DNA of 12,295 nt, from contig JBCBLF010000135.1 of the NCBI GenBank assembly GCA_038520475.1, positions 1-12,295 of the forward strand, given 5' to 3'. The stretch is from JBCCWF01 sp038520475. GTDB lineage: Bacteria > Cyanobacteriota > Cyanobacteriia > CAKZMO01. The notes beneath the pieces are model-generated. The model worked only from the letters and a program-made list of their open reading frames with translations, did not search any database and was not told where the DNA came from. Both the position numbers and the translations under genes were made by a program. Positions 1 to 7,671 of the stretch are shown here, piece by piece. How positions within the stretch are numbered: the stretch's first letter is position 1; every line of letters starts with the position of its first letter.

Positions 1-34
1 CCTACTCAGATAAAGCCAGCACTATCTGAGTAGG
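1..34. repeat. Perfect 12-bp inverted repeat at the window edge
   Basis: CCTACTCAGATA (1-12) and its exact reverse complement TATCTGAGTAGG (23-34) flank a 10-base loop. The repeat lies inside the truncated glycosyltransferase frame, and its outer arm supplies the stop codon. No T-tract can be seen because the window ends, so terminator function cannot be judged. A fold-back artefact at a contig end would look the same. Confidence 0.75.
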
Positions 35-211
35 GAATTTCTGATGATAGGCATGAATGACATCTTGCGTTCCATCAGTTGATCCATCATCTGCAATAAC
101 AATTTGAATATTTTTGTAGGTTTGATCAAGAACGCTATCAACAGCCTTCGATAAAATATCCTTTTGGTTGTAGCTTGTTATCATTATTGAAACAAGAGGG
201 TGTTCTAACAT
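2..211 (-). CDS. Truncated family 2 glycosyltransferase (N-terminal 69 residues only)
   Basis: The 69 residues are the N-terminal nucleotide-binding part of a GT-A fold family 2 glycosyltransferase. The motif VSIMITSYNQ at residues 7-16 is the usual first strand and loop. IADDGSTDGT at 39-48 is the sugar-nucleotide binding loop. The catalytic DXD and the acceptor-binding half are missing because an in-frame TAG (positions 2-4) ends the frame, whereas family members normally run well over 200 residues. The start is ATG at 211, with GAGG seven bases upstream (219-222). The stop lies in the outer arm of a perfect 12-bp inverted repeat, so this is either a real nonsense or rearrangement event or a sequence-end artefact. 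Left intact, it would probably be another transferase of the polysaccharide cluster upstream. As it stands the product should be inactive. The family call is firm; whether to call it a gene or a pseudogene is open. Confidence 0.6.
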   Translation of the reverse strand: MLEHPLVSIMITSYNQKDILSKAVDSVLDQTYKNIQIVIADDGSTDGTQDVIHAYHQKFPTQIVLALSE

Positions 212-465
212 TTGAGAACCTCAATATTCATAGGTCGAACAGATAGATTGAATCAATAACTTGTACCGCTTTTTGAAGCATCGCTCCGGTCATTTAGGCT
301 AGGACACCGAATATGTTCAGTTCCTTGGCGTATTGCCAAATGGCTCGCCGTCTTGTCCTAACGAAACTGGCGACGGCCATAACTCATCATTTAATTTTTA
401 ACAGAGCCTGCCCACTGGGCAGGCTCTGTTAACCTATTTGATATACCCATTCCGGGATAATGGCA
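212..465. other. Intergenic region, structure-rich, no supported gene
   Basis: Apart from the 398-432 hairpin, this 254-bp gap holds smaller inverted repeats: TTGGC/GCCAA (325-329 with 335-339), TAGGACA/TGTCCTA (300-306 with 354-360) and GCCGTC/GACGGC (347-352 with 372-377). A 28-codon minus-strand frame (294-380) is open but has no ribosome binding site. Nothing here is recognisable as a gene. Confidence 0.4.
398..432 (-). terminator. Strong hairpin after the glycosyltransferase gene, possible terminator
   Basis: A perfect 16-bp stem (TTAACAGAGCCTGCCC at 398-413, complement at 417-432) closes a three-base loop. It begins 33 bases past the stop of the upstream glycosyltransferase, a normal place for a terminator. 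On the minus strand it is followed by an A-rich run rather than a T-tract, so it is not a canonical intrinsic terminator. It may instead act by structure alone, as a mRNA 3'-end stabiliser, or as a dispersed repeat. Its core closely matches the hairpin at 7631-7671. Confidence 0.6.
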
Positions 466-1572
466 TCACGTATAGATGGCAACATTCTGATTCTGAATAA
501 AGTCAAGAAATCGCTGAACCTGATAATGGGGATTAAACTCCGCACGCTGGCTATTTTGATGGGCCAATGTAGCGAGCTGGTGATAGGCCGTTTCATCCTG
601 ACGAAGCTGGCGAATCGCGTTTACATATCCTTCTGGCTCGTCAATCGGATCAACTAAGATGCCGCCTTCACCCAAGGTATAGGGAATACCTCCAATCTGT
701 GCGGCAACAACTGGAATTCGATTCACTTGAGCCTCGACAATCACACGACCAAATGTTTCTGTGAATTGAGAGGGAACCAGTAAGATATCCGTCATTTTGT
801 AAATGGCCCGCATATCTTTTTGATGGCTGATGATGTCGACGTTGGGCAATGAATACGCTTCTTTAATAAACGCTTCTCGCCGGTGTCGGTTATAGCGCGT
901 CCACTTTCCTTTTACAAACAAAAAGCGTTCATTCGGCAATTGTCGGGCAACTTCAATCGCCAACTCGACTCCTTTTTCCGGTACAGGGTTGATGAATGTA
1001 ATGTAGCGGCGATCGCGCTGAGCAACCTGATAGTGATCTAAATCAATAAATGGGAGGACGACCCCAACTTGATTATTCGATGCTGATTTTGCCTTAGATG
1101 CGGTAAACGGAGAATTGGCGATCGCATGAATCTGGTCCGGAATGCGCTGTCCAGACTCAATGCTACTCAATTCACGCACAAAATAAAAACTCGTAAACCC
1201 TCGCTGAGCCGCATGGTTCAACATTGGACATTTGGAGCTTGTATATCCAACGACGGTGTCTGGTTGAAAATCGTCAAGTCGCTGATCTAGCCATTTGAGC
1301 CAATCCTTCGGCTGGCTAAACTTCATGACTCGACGCCAACAGGGAAATCCCAGATGATCGTCTTTTATGGTTCGAGAGGGTTTTTGACCTTTGAGTAAGG
1401 ATTGGAAGAAAACTTTCCGGAACAAGGCCGAGCGAATCGATAGACCGCACATGACTTCGATCTCCCAACCCAGCTGTTGGAGCTGGTTAAACAGGAACAT
1501 AGTAGATCGCTGTGCTCCTCCGGATGATTCTGGGAAAAAGGGGCGCGTCGAAACAAAGAGCAGCTTAGGCAT
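466..1572 (-). CDS. Glycosyltransferase, GT-B fold, family 4 type
   Basis: This 368-residue protein should transfer a sugar from a nucleotide-sugar donor to a growing lipid-linked glycan on the cytoplasmic side of the membrane. The N-terminal acceptor domain opens with PKLLFVSTRPFFP and a glycine loop SSGGAQRST (residues 17-24). The C-terminal donor domain starts near ITFINPVPEKG (191-201) and carries the EX7E signature ETFGRVIVE at 272-280, followed by a GGIPYTLGEGGILVDP segment (294-309) typical of the nucleotide-binding site. Length is normal for a GT4 enzyme. I chose ATG 1572 because homology begins at PKLLF; the frame is open back to a TTG at 1620 with no ribosome binding site. A weak TTGGA lies seven bases upstream of 1572. 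It is separated by 290 bp from the flippase gene upstream, so it may be a separate transcription unit. Donor, acceptor and linkage cannot be read from sequence. Confidence 0.93.
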   Translation of the reverse strand: MPKLLFVSTRPFFPESSGGAQRSTMFLFNQLQQLGWEIEVMCGLSIRSALFRKVFFQSLLKGQKPSRTIKDDHLGFPCWRRVMKFSQPKDWLKWLDQRLDDFQPDTVVGYTSSKCPMLNHAAQRGFTSFYFVRELSSIESGQRIPDQIHAIANSPFTASKAKSASNNQVGVVLPFIDLDHYQVAQRDRRYITFINPVPEKGVELAIEVARQLPNERFLFVKGKWTRYNRHRREAFIKEAYSLPNVDIISHQKDMRAIYKMTDILLVPSQFTETFGRVIVEAQVNRIPVVAAQIGGIPYTLGEGGILVDPIDEPEGYVNAIRQLRQDETAYHQLATLAHQNSQRAEFNPHYQVQRFLDFIQNQNVAIYT

Positions 1573-1862
1573 AATGCAATCCAATTTTCGAGTGCCAAGT
1601 TGGCTGACTAAACTGTACAAAATGACAGACTGGAGAGCTGCTATCCATTACCTTTCAAGCGCTGTTGGTTCAGCTTCTAGCTTCGGTATTGGAACACGTA
1701 CAGCAGCGTATCCCCAGAAATATCGATATCAACTATGACGCACCCTCGCGTTAGACCTATCTTCTTAGCGAGCAAAAGGAGATCACTCCTTCAAAAGATA
1801 TGGACGTGTTTAACATGTACTTATCTAAAAAGACATCTTTATCAACAAAAAGTTTCCATAGA
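1573..1862. other. Intergenic gap inside the polysaccharide cluster
   Basis: This is the longest gap within the cluster. A short hairpin (AAGGAG at 1776-1781, CTCCTT at 1786-1791) is followed on the minus strand by TT and could weakly terminate the flippase transcript. A loose promoter-like pair on the minus strand, TTGATA then TACGCT 16 bases later, starts near 1731, but the match is poor. I see no gene. Confidence 0.35.
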
Positions 1863-3359
1863 TTATCCCTGTCCGAGAGAATCAATGGGTTTTGCCTTCT
1901 TATTTTTTCTCTTTGGAATAACAATTTTGACCAAACCGCCGAGTTCTTGAAATAGATTGGGTTCAAAACAGACAACGATGAGAGCATAAATAAATCCTCC
2001 CACTGCCATGCAAATACCCAGTAATACAGGCTCTAGAACCTGTAGGCTTAAAACATCCTTCAAGCCAATTATTATCGCGATCATATAGACAGAGCTAATC
2101 AATGGAGTCCGGAACTGTCCTAGATAAGTTATCAGATTCATTTTGATCAGCTTGGCGATGAGCCAAAGTCCGACGGGTGTAAATAGGTAGCTTCGAACAA
2201 CAAAAGCGATCGACACCGCTAGAATGCCCCCACCCAACCTCACAACGGTAAAGAAGCAGGCGACATTCAGGACGGTATTCATGATGTTGATCTTAAACCG
2301 CCAATCAGGTCGCCCCATCGCCATCATGATCGGCCCATTGAACTGGAAGACGGTTCTAAGAATGCCAATCAATGTTAGGACCTGCATCACCGGGATCGTT
2401 GGCGCCCACTGTTCTCCAAACATCGTAGGCACTAGTTCAGGGGCTAAAGCCGCAATGCCAAGAAATGCTGGAAATGACAGCAGACTCGTGAGATGAGTCG
2501 CTTTATAGAAAGCCCGTTCAAGCCGTTCGGGTTCATTTTGAAGCTTGGAGAAGGTTGGAAATGCGACCTGATTCGTCGTCTTCGCCAGGAGGGTAGTCAG
2601 AACTGTCAAAACCCGATAGGCAACGGTATAGTACCCCAGAGCCTCCGAGCCCAGGTAATATCCAATGAGCAAATTGTCGGAATAGTTGTTCAAAAACACA
2701 AGGCCATTCATGCCAATCACATGAATGCCGAAATTAAACATCTCTTTGAAGTGTTTGCCCGAACAACGAAACGTCGGGCGCCAATCGGTAACCGCCCACA
2801 AAATTGGAACTTCGATAATGCTATTCGCAAGCTGGTATCCCACTAAGCTCCAAACCCCAAACCCGCTCAGCGCCATCGCAACGCCGACGGAACCCCCCGC
2901 AGCAATGCCAATCAGCGATCGCACGGCCAACGTTTTGAACGCTAGATTTCGAGTCAAAATTGCGTTTTGGACACTGTTGAGTGCTTTAAACACAAAGTTG
3001 ATTGACAGGAATTGGATGACCTGAGCTAATTGCGGTTCATGATAGAACTCAGCAACCCAACCGGCCGATATCCAGGCAAGCGCCGTGAGCAGCAGGCTCG
3101 TCCCGATACTGACCCAAAAAGCAGTATCCAGGTGTTCTCGCTGAATCTCTTTGCGTTGCACAATGGCCGCTGCAAAGCCCTGATCCAAAAACACCTTCAT
3201 AAACGCGATGAATACCCCCGACATCGCAATCAATCCAAAGTCTTCAGGGCTTAAGAGTCGTGCCAGCAATAGGAACACACTGAAGGAAATCAGTTGGCTC
3301 CCCCAGCGCTGGATAAATGACCAGACAATTCCTTTCGCAGCTTTTTGCTTAAGACTCAT
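1863..3359 (-). CDS. Wzx/WzxC-type polysaccharide flippase (MOP superfamily)
   Basis: This 498-residue integral membrane protein belongs to the polysaccharide-transport branch of the MOP exporters. It should flip undecaprenyl-linked repeat units from the cytoplasmic to the periplasmic face. The N-terminus (KQKAAKGIVWSFIQRWGSQL, residues 4-23) and the segment LLARLLSPEDFGLIAM (31-46) are hallmarks of the WzxC/TuaB-like subgroup. About twelve to fourteen hydrophobic segments alternate with short loops over the whole length, and the tail is lysine-rich (KRKNKKAK), as expected for a cytoplasmic end. Length is full for the family. Start is ATG 3359, with a modest CAGG ribosome site ten bases upstream. 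It begins 48 bp after the upstream glycosyltransferase stop, which suggests co-transcription. A teichuronic acid or O-antigen exporter annotation would describe the same family. Confidence 0.95.
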   Translation of the reverse strand: MSLKQKAAKGIVWSFIQRWGSQLISFSVFLLLARLLSPEDFGLIAMSGVFIAFMKVFLDQGFAAAIVQRKEIQREHLDTAFWVSIGTSLLLTALAWISAGWVAEFYHEPQLAQVIQFLSINFVFKALNSVQNAILTRNLAFKTLAVRSLIGIAAGGSVGVAMALSGFGVWSLVGYQLANSIIEVPILWAVTDWRPTFRCSGKHFKEMFNFGIHVIGMNGLVFLNNYSDNLLIGYYLGSEALGYYTVAYRVLTVLTTLLAKTTNQVAFPTFSKLQNEPERLERAFYKATHLTSLLSFPAFLGIAALAPELVPTMFGEQWAPTIPVMQVLTLIGILRTVFQFNGPIMMAMGRPDWRFKINIMNTVLNVACFFTVVRLGGGILAVSIAFVVRSYLFTPVGLWLIAKLIKMNLITYLGQFRTPLISSVYMIAIIIGLKDVLSLQVLEPVLLGICMAVGGFIYALIVVCFEPNLFQELGGLVKIVIPKRKNKKAKPIDSLGQG

Positions 3360-3407
3360 AATCCGTTGACCTGCCTATTGCGTTATGTCTCCCTGTCATG
3401 GCTTTAT

Positions 3408-4580
3408 TTAGCCTGCGTGCACACCCAGCTTTTTAGCACAGGTCGCGGAATGGGCATTTCGAATCACATCTTGGTAGAGCTGGAGATAATTTTTGGCAAC
3501 AGCAGCGGGTTCAAAATGTTGGTATGCAAAAGCTTGGGCATTTGTTGACCAGTGTTGCAACTGGTTTGGATGGGCTAATGCCTCTGAAAGACGCTGAGCC
3601 GCTTGCTCGGCATCACTTGGAAAGACGAGACCTAAATCATGCTGTTGAAACAGCTCTGCAAAATTGATGGTGTCGGCTACTGCACATGGCGTTCCTAAAT
3701 ACATCGCTTCTGCAATCGAGATTCCAAAGACTTCCCAGCGAGCCGGTTGGATATAAAGACTCGCTTCTGAAAGGATTTGAAACTTCTCTGTTCCATAAAT
3801 CGGACGATGAAACACAACATTAGCAGGCTGATCTTGCCGAATGGTGTCGAGCCACTCTTTCGTTTTTTCGTCTTCAGTCCCGTATAGGTGAAATTCAACG
3901 TCAGGCAAATGGCGGGCGATCGCCACCAATCGATCAATGCCCTTATGGAGCACATCAAATCGTCCTAAATATACCACTCGCTTTGGAGTTGAAGAATCAG
4001 TATCCGGTTGACTGCCTTGCCATTTCAATCCTTCTAAACTTTGGGTATCAACCGGATTGGGCATCCACCGAATGATGTCCTGATAACGGGGCACAAACTT
4101 CAGCACAGGTTCTTTTTCACGGGGCGTTACGACGGCGATCGCTCCAGCATTCTTAAACCGACGTTTTTCGAGTAAAAAGCTAAACAACAGCTTTTGCAAT
4201 CGCCCCCGCTCCAGCACCTCTGGAAGAAGTCCGCCTGCGGGTTTAATCACATAGGGAATGCCCCGTCGCTGAAGCTGCATTGCAAGGGTGGCCTGTTTCG
4301 CTTGAAACACGGAATGCATGTGAACAACATCGGGAGGCTGGCTATCGAGCTGCTCTCGAATCATCGCCCGCTCATATTGCCAAACAGTTGCAGGAACATG
4401 CAAGACACGGAATCCAGCCTGCTCGGCATAATCGCGCCCAGCTTGATCCGGTGCTGAGTGAACTAAAAAAGTAACGTCGTGACCGAGTCGAGCTTGTTCT
4501 TTTGCCATCAGCCAAGCCGACATATTCAAACCACTGACTCGTTTGGGAGAAGCAGATGCCCCAACGTGCCATATCCTCAT
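3408..4580 (-). CDS. Glycosyltransferase family 4
   Basis: This 390-residue GT-B enzyme likely adds one sugar of the repeat unit. The N-terminal domain shows RIWHVGASASPKRVSGLN (residues 2-19), matching the glycine-rich acceptor-side loop, and the PPDVVHMHSVFQ strand (82-93) found in many GT4 proteins. The donor domain begins at KRVVYLGRFDVLHKGIDRL (200-218), where Lys and Gly help bind the nucleotide phosphate. It carries the EX7E motif EVFGISIAE at 283-291. Length is typical. The start at ATG 4580 is settled by a strong GGAGG five bases upstream; the frame stays open to a TTG at 4625 without support. It lies 150 bp after the pyruvyl transferase gene and 48 bp before the flippase gene. Sugar specificity is unknown. 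Confidence 0.95.
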   Translation of the reverse strand: MRIWHVGASASPKRVSGLNMSAWLMAKEQARLGHDVTFLVHSAPDQAGRDYAEQAGFRVLHVPATVWQYERAMIREQLDSQPPDVVHMHSVFQAKQATLAMQLQRRGIPYVIKPAGGLLPEVLERGRLQKLLFSFLLEKRRFKNAGAIAVVTPREKEPVLKFVPRYQDIIRWMPNPVDTQSLEGLKWQGSQPDTDSSTPKRVVYLGRFDVLHKGIDRLVAIARHLPDVEFHLYGTEDEKTKEWLDTIRQDQPANVVFHRPIYGTEKFQILSEASLYIQPARWEVFGISIAEAMYLGTPCAVADTINFAELFQQHDLGLVFPSDAEQAAQRLSEALAHPNQLQHWSTNAQAFAYQHFEPAAVAKNYLQLYQDVIRNAHSATCAKKLGVHAG

Positions 4581-4585
4581 GGCGA

Positions 4586-4590
4586 CCTCC
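4586..4590 (-). promoter_or_regulatory. Strong ribosome binding site deciding the start at 4580
   Basis: GGAGG on the minus strand lies five bases before ATG 4580. It overlaps an upstream in-frame ATG at 4592, making that earlier start unlikely. Confidence 0.75.
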
Positions 4591-4730
4591 ATCGCTGTAA
4601 TGTTGTCGATAAGCACATGCACCAAATCATCGTTGTCACTGTTGTTGAGTTAAGACATCAATTCGCCACAGAAGAGACTATTGAGTCAGCATCCGATTGG
4701 CATAATCCATACGGCGCAGTGCATCACGCT

Positions 4731-5873
4731 CTATCGGAGCTGTGTCTTAACAAATGTCGATACAATCTCTTTATTGACAAGCGCTTGTTGTTTGGTCTGT
4801 GCCCAGGTCGCATCTTTAATATCTACGGGAGAACACGCCACCTGAACGACTCGCTGCATTTTTTCTTGGGCGATCGCCTCGGTTAAGTCATGAATCAAGG
4901 TGCACTGGGATGAGCGTCCAATCTGCTCGAAGAATCGCTTTACCTTTGGATGAACCGCGCAAGACTCAGCATAGACCCCCATGGCATAGGCCACGATCGC
5001 CACATGAAGCTTCGTTGTAATCACGGCCGATAGCTTTGAAATCAAAGCGATTGTCTGCCAAACCCCTTTAAATGGAACCGTCAAACACGAGCGTCCCGTT
5101 TCTTCTTGAATGAGTCGAGCAAGCGTATCGCAGGGTTCTGAGAACTTTCCGCCGCCGTCATCGGCAAAAATCACCGGGACAACCTCAGGAGCCGTTTTCA
5201 ACACACGAATGAGTTCAGTCCGGAGAGCGATCGCCTGAGGAGTGTCGGCCAGAATGTAGCGGGGATGATGAATACCTAAAAGTGGGCGATCGCCATAGGG
5301 AGCGAACAGCTGCTCTACCCGCTCCATCGCCTCGGGGAGAATTTCTTCTTGTGTAAGAGTAAGAGCTGCATCAGGAACAATTCGTACATCCTTAATGCCC
5401 AACGACTCTTGAACATAACGCTGAGATTCTGCATTACGAACGGAGATAGTATCGGCATGGTTGAAGATACGTTTCACTTCCTGCCGCACCATTGGATTCG
5501 TCAGAGGACCCACACCCACTCCAGCAATCAGATAAGGAACTTGCCTGCGAATACACAACTCAGCAGGCATCACATGACGAAGAAAAAACCGTAAACTCCA
5601 GCTACGATAACCACGGTAACCTTTTCGGGCTTGCCGATGGGGTTCTCCAAAATGACCGCCACCAGCATAGAGGAGTCCCTGCCACTGGTTCCAAGACTTC
5701 ATGCCAAATTGGGTGTTTGGAAACAAGCGCCCAAATCGGTTGTATTCTGACTTTGGTAAAAGGGGATAGACAATCGAGGACGAAAAAGCAGACCGGACCC
5801 AGTTTTCAAAGATTCGCATGAGCAACAAATCTCCGAAGTTGTTATCGTAATAGGCTCCGTGAATGGCAAACAT
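4731..5873 (-). CDS. Polysaccharide pyruvyl transferase family protein
   Basis: This protein belongs to the polysaccharide pyruvyl transferase family (PF04230; relatives include CsaB and WcaK). Members move the enolpyruvyl group of phosphoenolpyruvate onto a sugar hydroxyl pair to form an acidic ketal. The 380 residues show the N-terminal GAYYDNNFGDLLL (6-18), the glycine loop YAGGGHFGE (69-77), IAGVGVGPL (116-124), SVRNAESQRYV (144-154) and a C-terminal KLHVAIVAYAMG (288-299), which contains the conserved His of the family. I prefer ATG 5873, where the conserved region starts and GGAG lies eight bases upstream (5882-5885). The frame is open to a GTG at 5951, which would add 26 unconserved residues. 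Its place between two glycosyltransferases suggests the exported glycan carries pyruvate. Some family members act on other acceptors, so the substrate is an inference. Confidence 0.92.
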   Translation of the reverse strand: MFAIHGAYYDNNFGDLLLMRIFENWVRSAFSSSIVYPLLPKSEYNRFGRLFPNTQFGMKSWNQWQGLLYAGGGHFGEPHRQARKGYRGYRSWSLRFFLRHVMPAELCIRRQVPYLIAGVGVGPLTNPMVRQEVKRIFNHADTISVRNAESQRYVQESLGIKDVRIVPDAALTLTQEEILPEAMERVEQLFAPYGDRPLLGIHHPRYILADTPQAIALRTELIRVLKTAPEVVPVIFADDGGGKFSEPCDTLARLIQEETGRSCLTVPFKGVWQTIALISKLSAVITTKLHVAIVAYAMGVYAESCAVHPKVKRFFEQIGRSSQCTLIHDLTEAIAQEKMQRVVQVACSPVDIKDATWAQTKQQALVNKEIVSTFVKTQLR

Positions 5874-5987
5874 GGGAATAACTCCAGGGTAAGACGAAGG
5901 TAAACGAGACCAAATCGAAACGTTGGCTCCAGACGGTGCAATCGAAGTCACCCGTAAGATGCAATCGTGTAAATCAACCCTGAGGCA

Positions 5988-7277
5988 TTATTGATGTAGC
6001 AAAAGCGTTCGAACAGACTTACCAACCGTTTTCTTGTCAGCTGGCTGCTTAGACGGATGTTGAGCAATCAACTCATCGTAAAAGTCGCTGATTTTCTTGA
6101 CTTTCTTCGGCCAAGTCTGAGTTTTGGCATACTCAAATCCACATCGACCCATATTTTGGCGATCGCTGGGATAGTGGTAGAGATGCTCAATCGCGTGGGT
6201 TAACGCGCTGAGGGTTTCATCGGGGTTCGTCACTGCAACCTTTACCCCGGCCTCTTCAGGAATGTGATCGCCCGCGCCATGATGGTTAAGCGTGATGATA
6301 GGCAAGCCTTGGGCCATGGCTTCGAGTAATTGAGCACCGCCTGTATCTCTCAAGCTAGTGAACAATAGAGCATCCTGCTGTAAATATTCAGCCTTCACCG
6401 TCTCCCAATCTAAGAACCCTAAACAGGTGACGCGATCGCCCAGTCCGAGTTCTTCGATCCATTGGGGAAGTTCATGCTCTTGGGTTCCACCACCTGCAAT
6501 GGTGAGTTTGACAGGAATGGCAGGATCAACACCAGCCAAAGCTTCCAGCGCCAATCTCAAGGCTTTGCGAGGAAACATGCGCGCCACCCAAAAGAGCCGC
6601 AGCGCATCAGAGGGCGATCGCTCCGGTGGTGCCTCAGGAAAATAATCTTCAGGTAATCCAGCGTCAAAGAATAGCTCAGCTCGCGGAGCACCAATGCGTC
6701 GAGAAAGGGCAACCGTGTCACGATTTGCGGCAAGCACCAGTTTCGTATGACCAAATGTGCTGCGAGTCAGGGGATTCAGGGGAATAAGCTGTTGAACAAT
6801 GAACGAGCGCCAGGCCTCTGTCCACCACGCCCCATAAAAGTATTTTTTGAACGCAGCTGGGGCAATTTGGCCTCCTCCAGCTGGCCCAAAGACAAAGGGC
6901 TTCCCAAGTTTCCAGAGTAATGAGCCACCCGTCAGGCTTCCCATGGTGACGTGGTGAACGATTGCAAAATCATGCACCTTATCAAGAGCCTTTGCAATGT
7001 CATACGCTTTCCACTGCCAGAGAAAATATCGCAGAATTGTTCCCGTCTTATTGGTTAGATATCGACGAATCAAGTCGGAATCATCAATATAGATGAACTT
7101 TAAGTTTGGCAACGCATGACGCTCAAGTTCGGGCGCGACATGTTCCTTATTCTTAGAGGGCGTTAACACCCAAACGTCATGTCCAAATCGTGCTAGCTCC
7201 AGAGCGCAGTTCCATCCACGACCTTGTTCGCGCCCCCGGTTTGGCTCACATTCATAGGCAGAGAGCAAAATCTTCAT
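5988..7277 (-). CDS. Glycosyltransferase family 4, first gene of the cluster
   Basis: This 429-residue GT-B glycosyltransferase opens with KILLSAYECEPNRGREQGRG (residues 2-21), the signature N-terminus of a GT4 subgroup frequent in exopolysaccharide loci. FVFGPAGGGQIAP (128-140) is also typical of this subgroup. The donor domain starts at LRLFWVARMFPRKALRLAL (226-244). The usual EX7E site reads DTGGAQLLE (311-319), with Asp in place of the first Glu; the second Glu is kept. I chose ATG 7277 because homology begins there and AAGGA lies eight bases upstream (7286-7290); the frame is open to a TTG at 7373 with no support. It is the promoter-proximal gene of the cluster, preceded by a 700-bp gap and followed after 114 bp by the pyruvyl transferase. 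Which sugar it adds is unknown. Confidence 0.94.
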   Translation of the reverse strand: MKILLSAYECEPNRGREQGRGWNCALELARFGHDVWVLTPSKNKEHVAPELERHALPNLKFIYIDDSDLIRRYLTNKTGTILRYFLWQWKAYDIAKALDKVHDFAIVHHVTMGSLTGGSLLWKLGKPFVFGPAGGGQIAPAAFKKYFYGAWWTEAWRSFIVQQLIPLNPLTRSTFGHTKLVLAANRDTVALSRRIGAPRAELFFDAGLPEDYFPEAPPERSPSDALRLFWVARMFPRKALRLALEALAGVDPAIPVKLTIAGGGTQEHELPQWIEELGLGDRVTCLGFLDWETVKAEYLQQDALLFTSLRDTGGAQLLEAMAQGLPIITLNHHGAGDHIPEEAGVKVAVTNPDETLSALTHAIEHLYHYPSDRQNMGRCGFEYAKTQTWPKKVKKISDFYDELIAQHPSKQPADKKTVGKSVRTLLLHQ

Positions 7278-7308
7278 ACAAAACATCCTTCTATCAGAAT
7301 TCTCATCG

Positions 7309-7336
7309 AATCTAAGAACGCGCCACTCGCTTTCAA
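7309..7336 (-). promoter_or_regulatory. Candidate sigma-70-type promoter for the polysaccharide cluster
   Basis: On the minus strand TTGAAA (7331-7336) and TAGATT (7309-7314) are 16 bases apart. They match the -35 and -10 consensus at 5/6 and 4/6. Transcription would begin near 7302, leaving a leader of about 25 bases with the AAGGA ribosome site correctly placed before ATG 7277. The prediction is from pattern only. Confidence 0.35.
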
Positions 7337-7445
7337 GACGCAACGCTGTAGGAAGATGCCCTGTTTGCCTCAAGAAGTCATTGACTCCCCAAAGGCCATG
7401 GTAGAAACCATTGCACTACCGATGCAGTACAACCAATAGCATGGG

Positions 7446-7482
7446 GTGACAGAGACCGTAGAATTCAGTCTCTGTGGGTCAC
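7446..7482. repeat. Bulged inverted repeat
   Basis: GTGACAGAGAC (7446-7456) pairs with GTCTCT (7468-7473) and GTCAC (7478-7482), with a four-base bulge (GTGG) on the right arm and an 11-base loop. There is no T-tract on either strand. Role unknown: it could be an operator or an RNA structure well upstream of the cluster promoter. Confidence 0.4.
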
Positions 7483-7630
7483 ACAAATGCTTTATAGAGT
7501 ATGCACAAACCTGGGAGTGAAATCAGCACGACTTAGCCATAGCTTTAAACTGAATCGCGTGAGTCAGGATATCTTCGTTCAACCAACCATCCGCGTCTCA
7601 CATCAATGATTCGAACTGGTGCGCGACTGG

Positions 7631-7671
7631 GTTGTTGTGGAGCCTGCCCATTAGGCAGGTTCCACAACAAC
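7631..7671. repeat. Strong 18-bp hairpin sharing its core with the one at 398-432
   Basis: GTTGTTGTGGAGCCTGCC (7631-7648) and GGCAGGTTCCACAACAAC (7654-7671) pair with a single G-T wobble around the loop CATTA. It lies about 300 bases past the stop of the M48-like gene and about 350 bases upstream of the polysaccharide cluster start. No T-tract follows on either strand. The inner bases nearly repeat those of the hairpin at the other end of the cluster. It could be a terminator for the M48-like gene, a boundary element, or a copy of a dispersed palindromic repeat. Confidence 0.6.

Noticed and set aside
294..380. A 28-codon minus-strand frame with protein-like residues near its end.
   Set aside because: No ribosome site, very short, rare Arg codons, and it lies in a structure-rich gap. 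Chance is the simpler explanation.
7278..7373. An N-terminal extension of the first cluster glycosyltransferase from a TTG at 7373.
   Set aside because: The added 32 residues are unconserved and lack a ribosome site. ATG 7277 has AAGGA at good spacing and begins at the family signature.
7595..7625. A GTTCGAATC-like T-loop sequence on the minus strand, suggesting a tRNA.
   Set aside because: The flanking bases do not form a T-stem, and no acceptor, D or anticodon arms can be folded around it.
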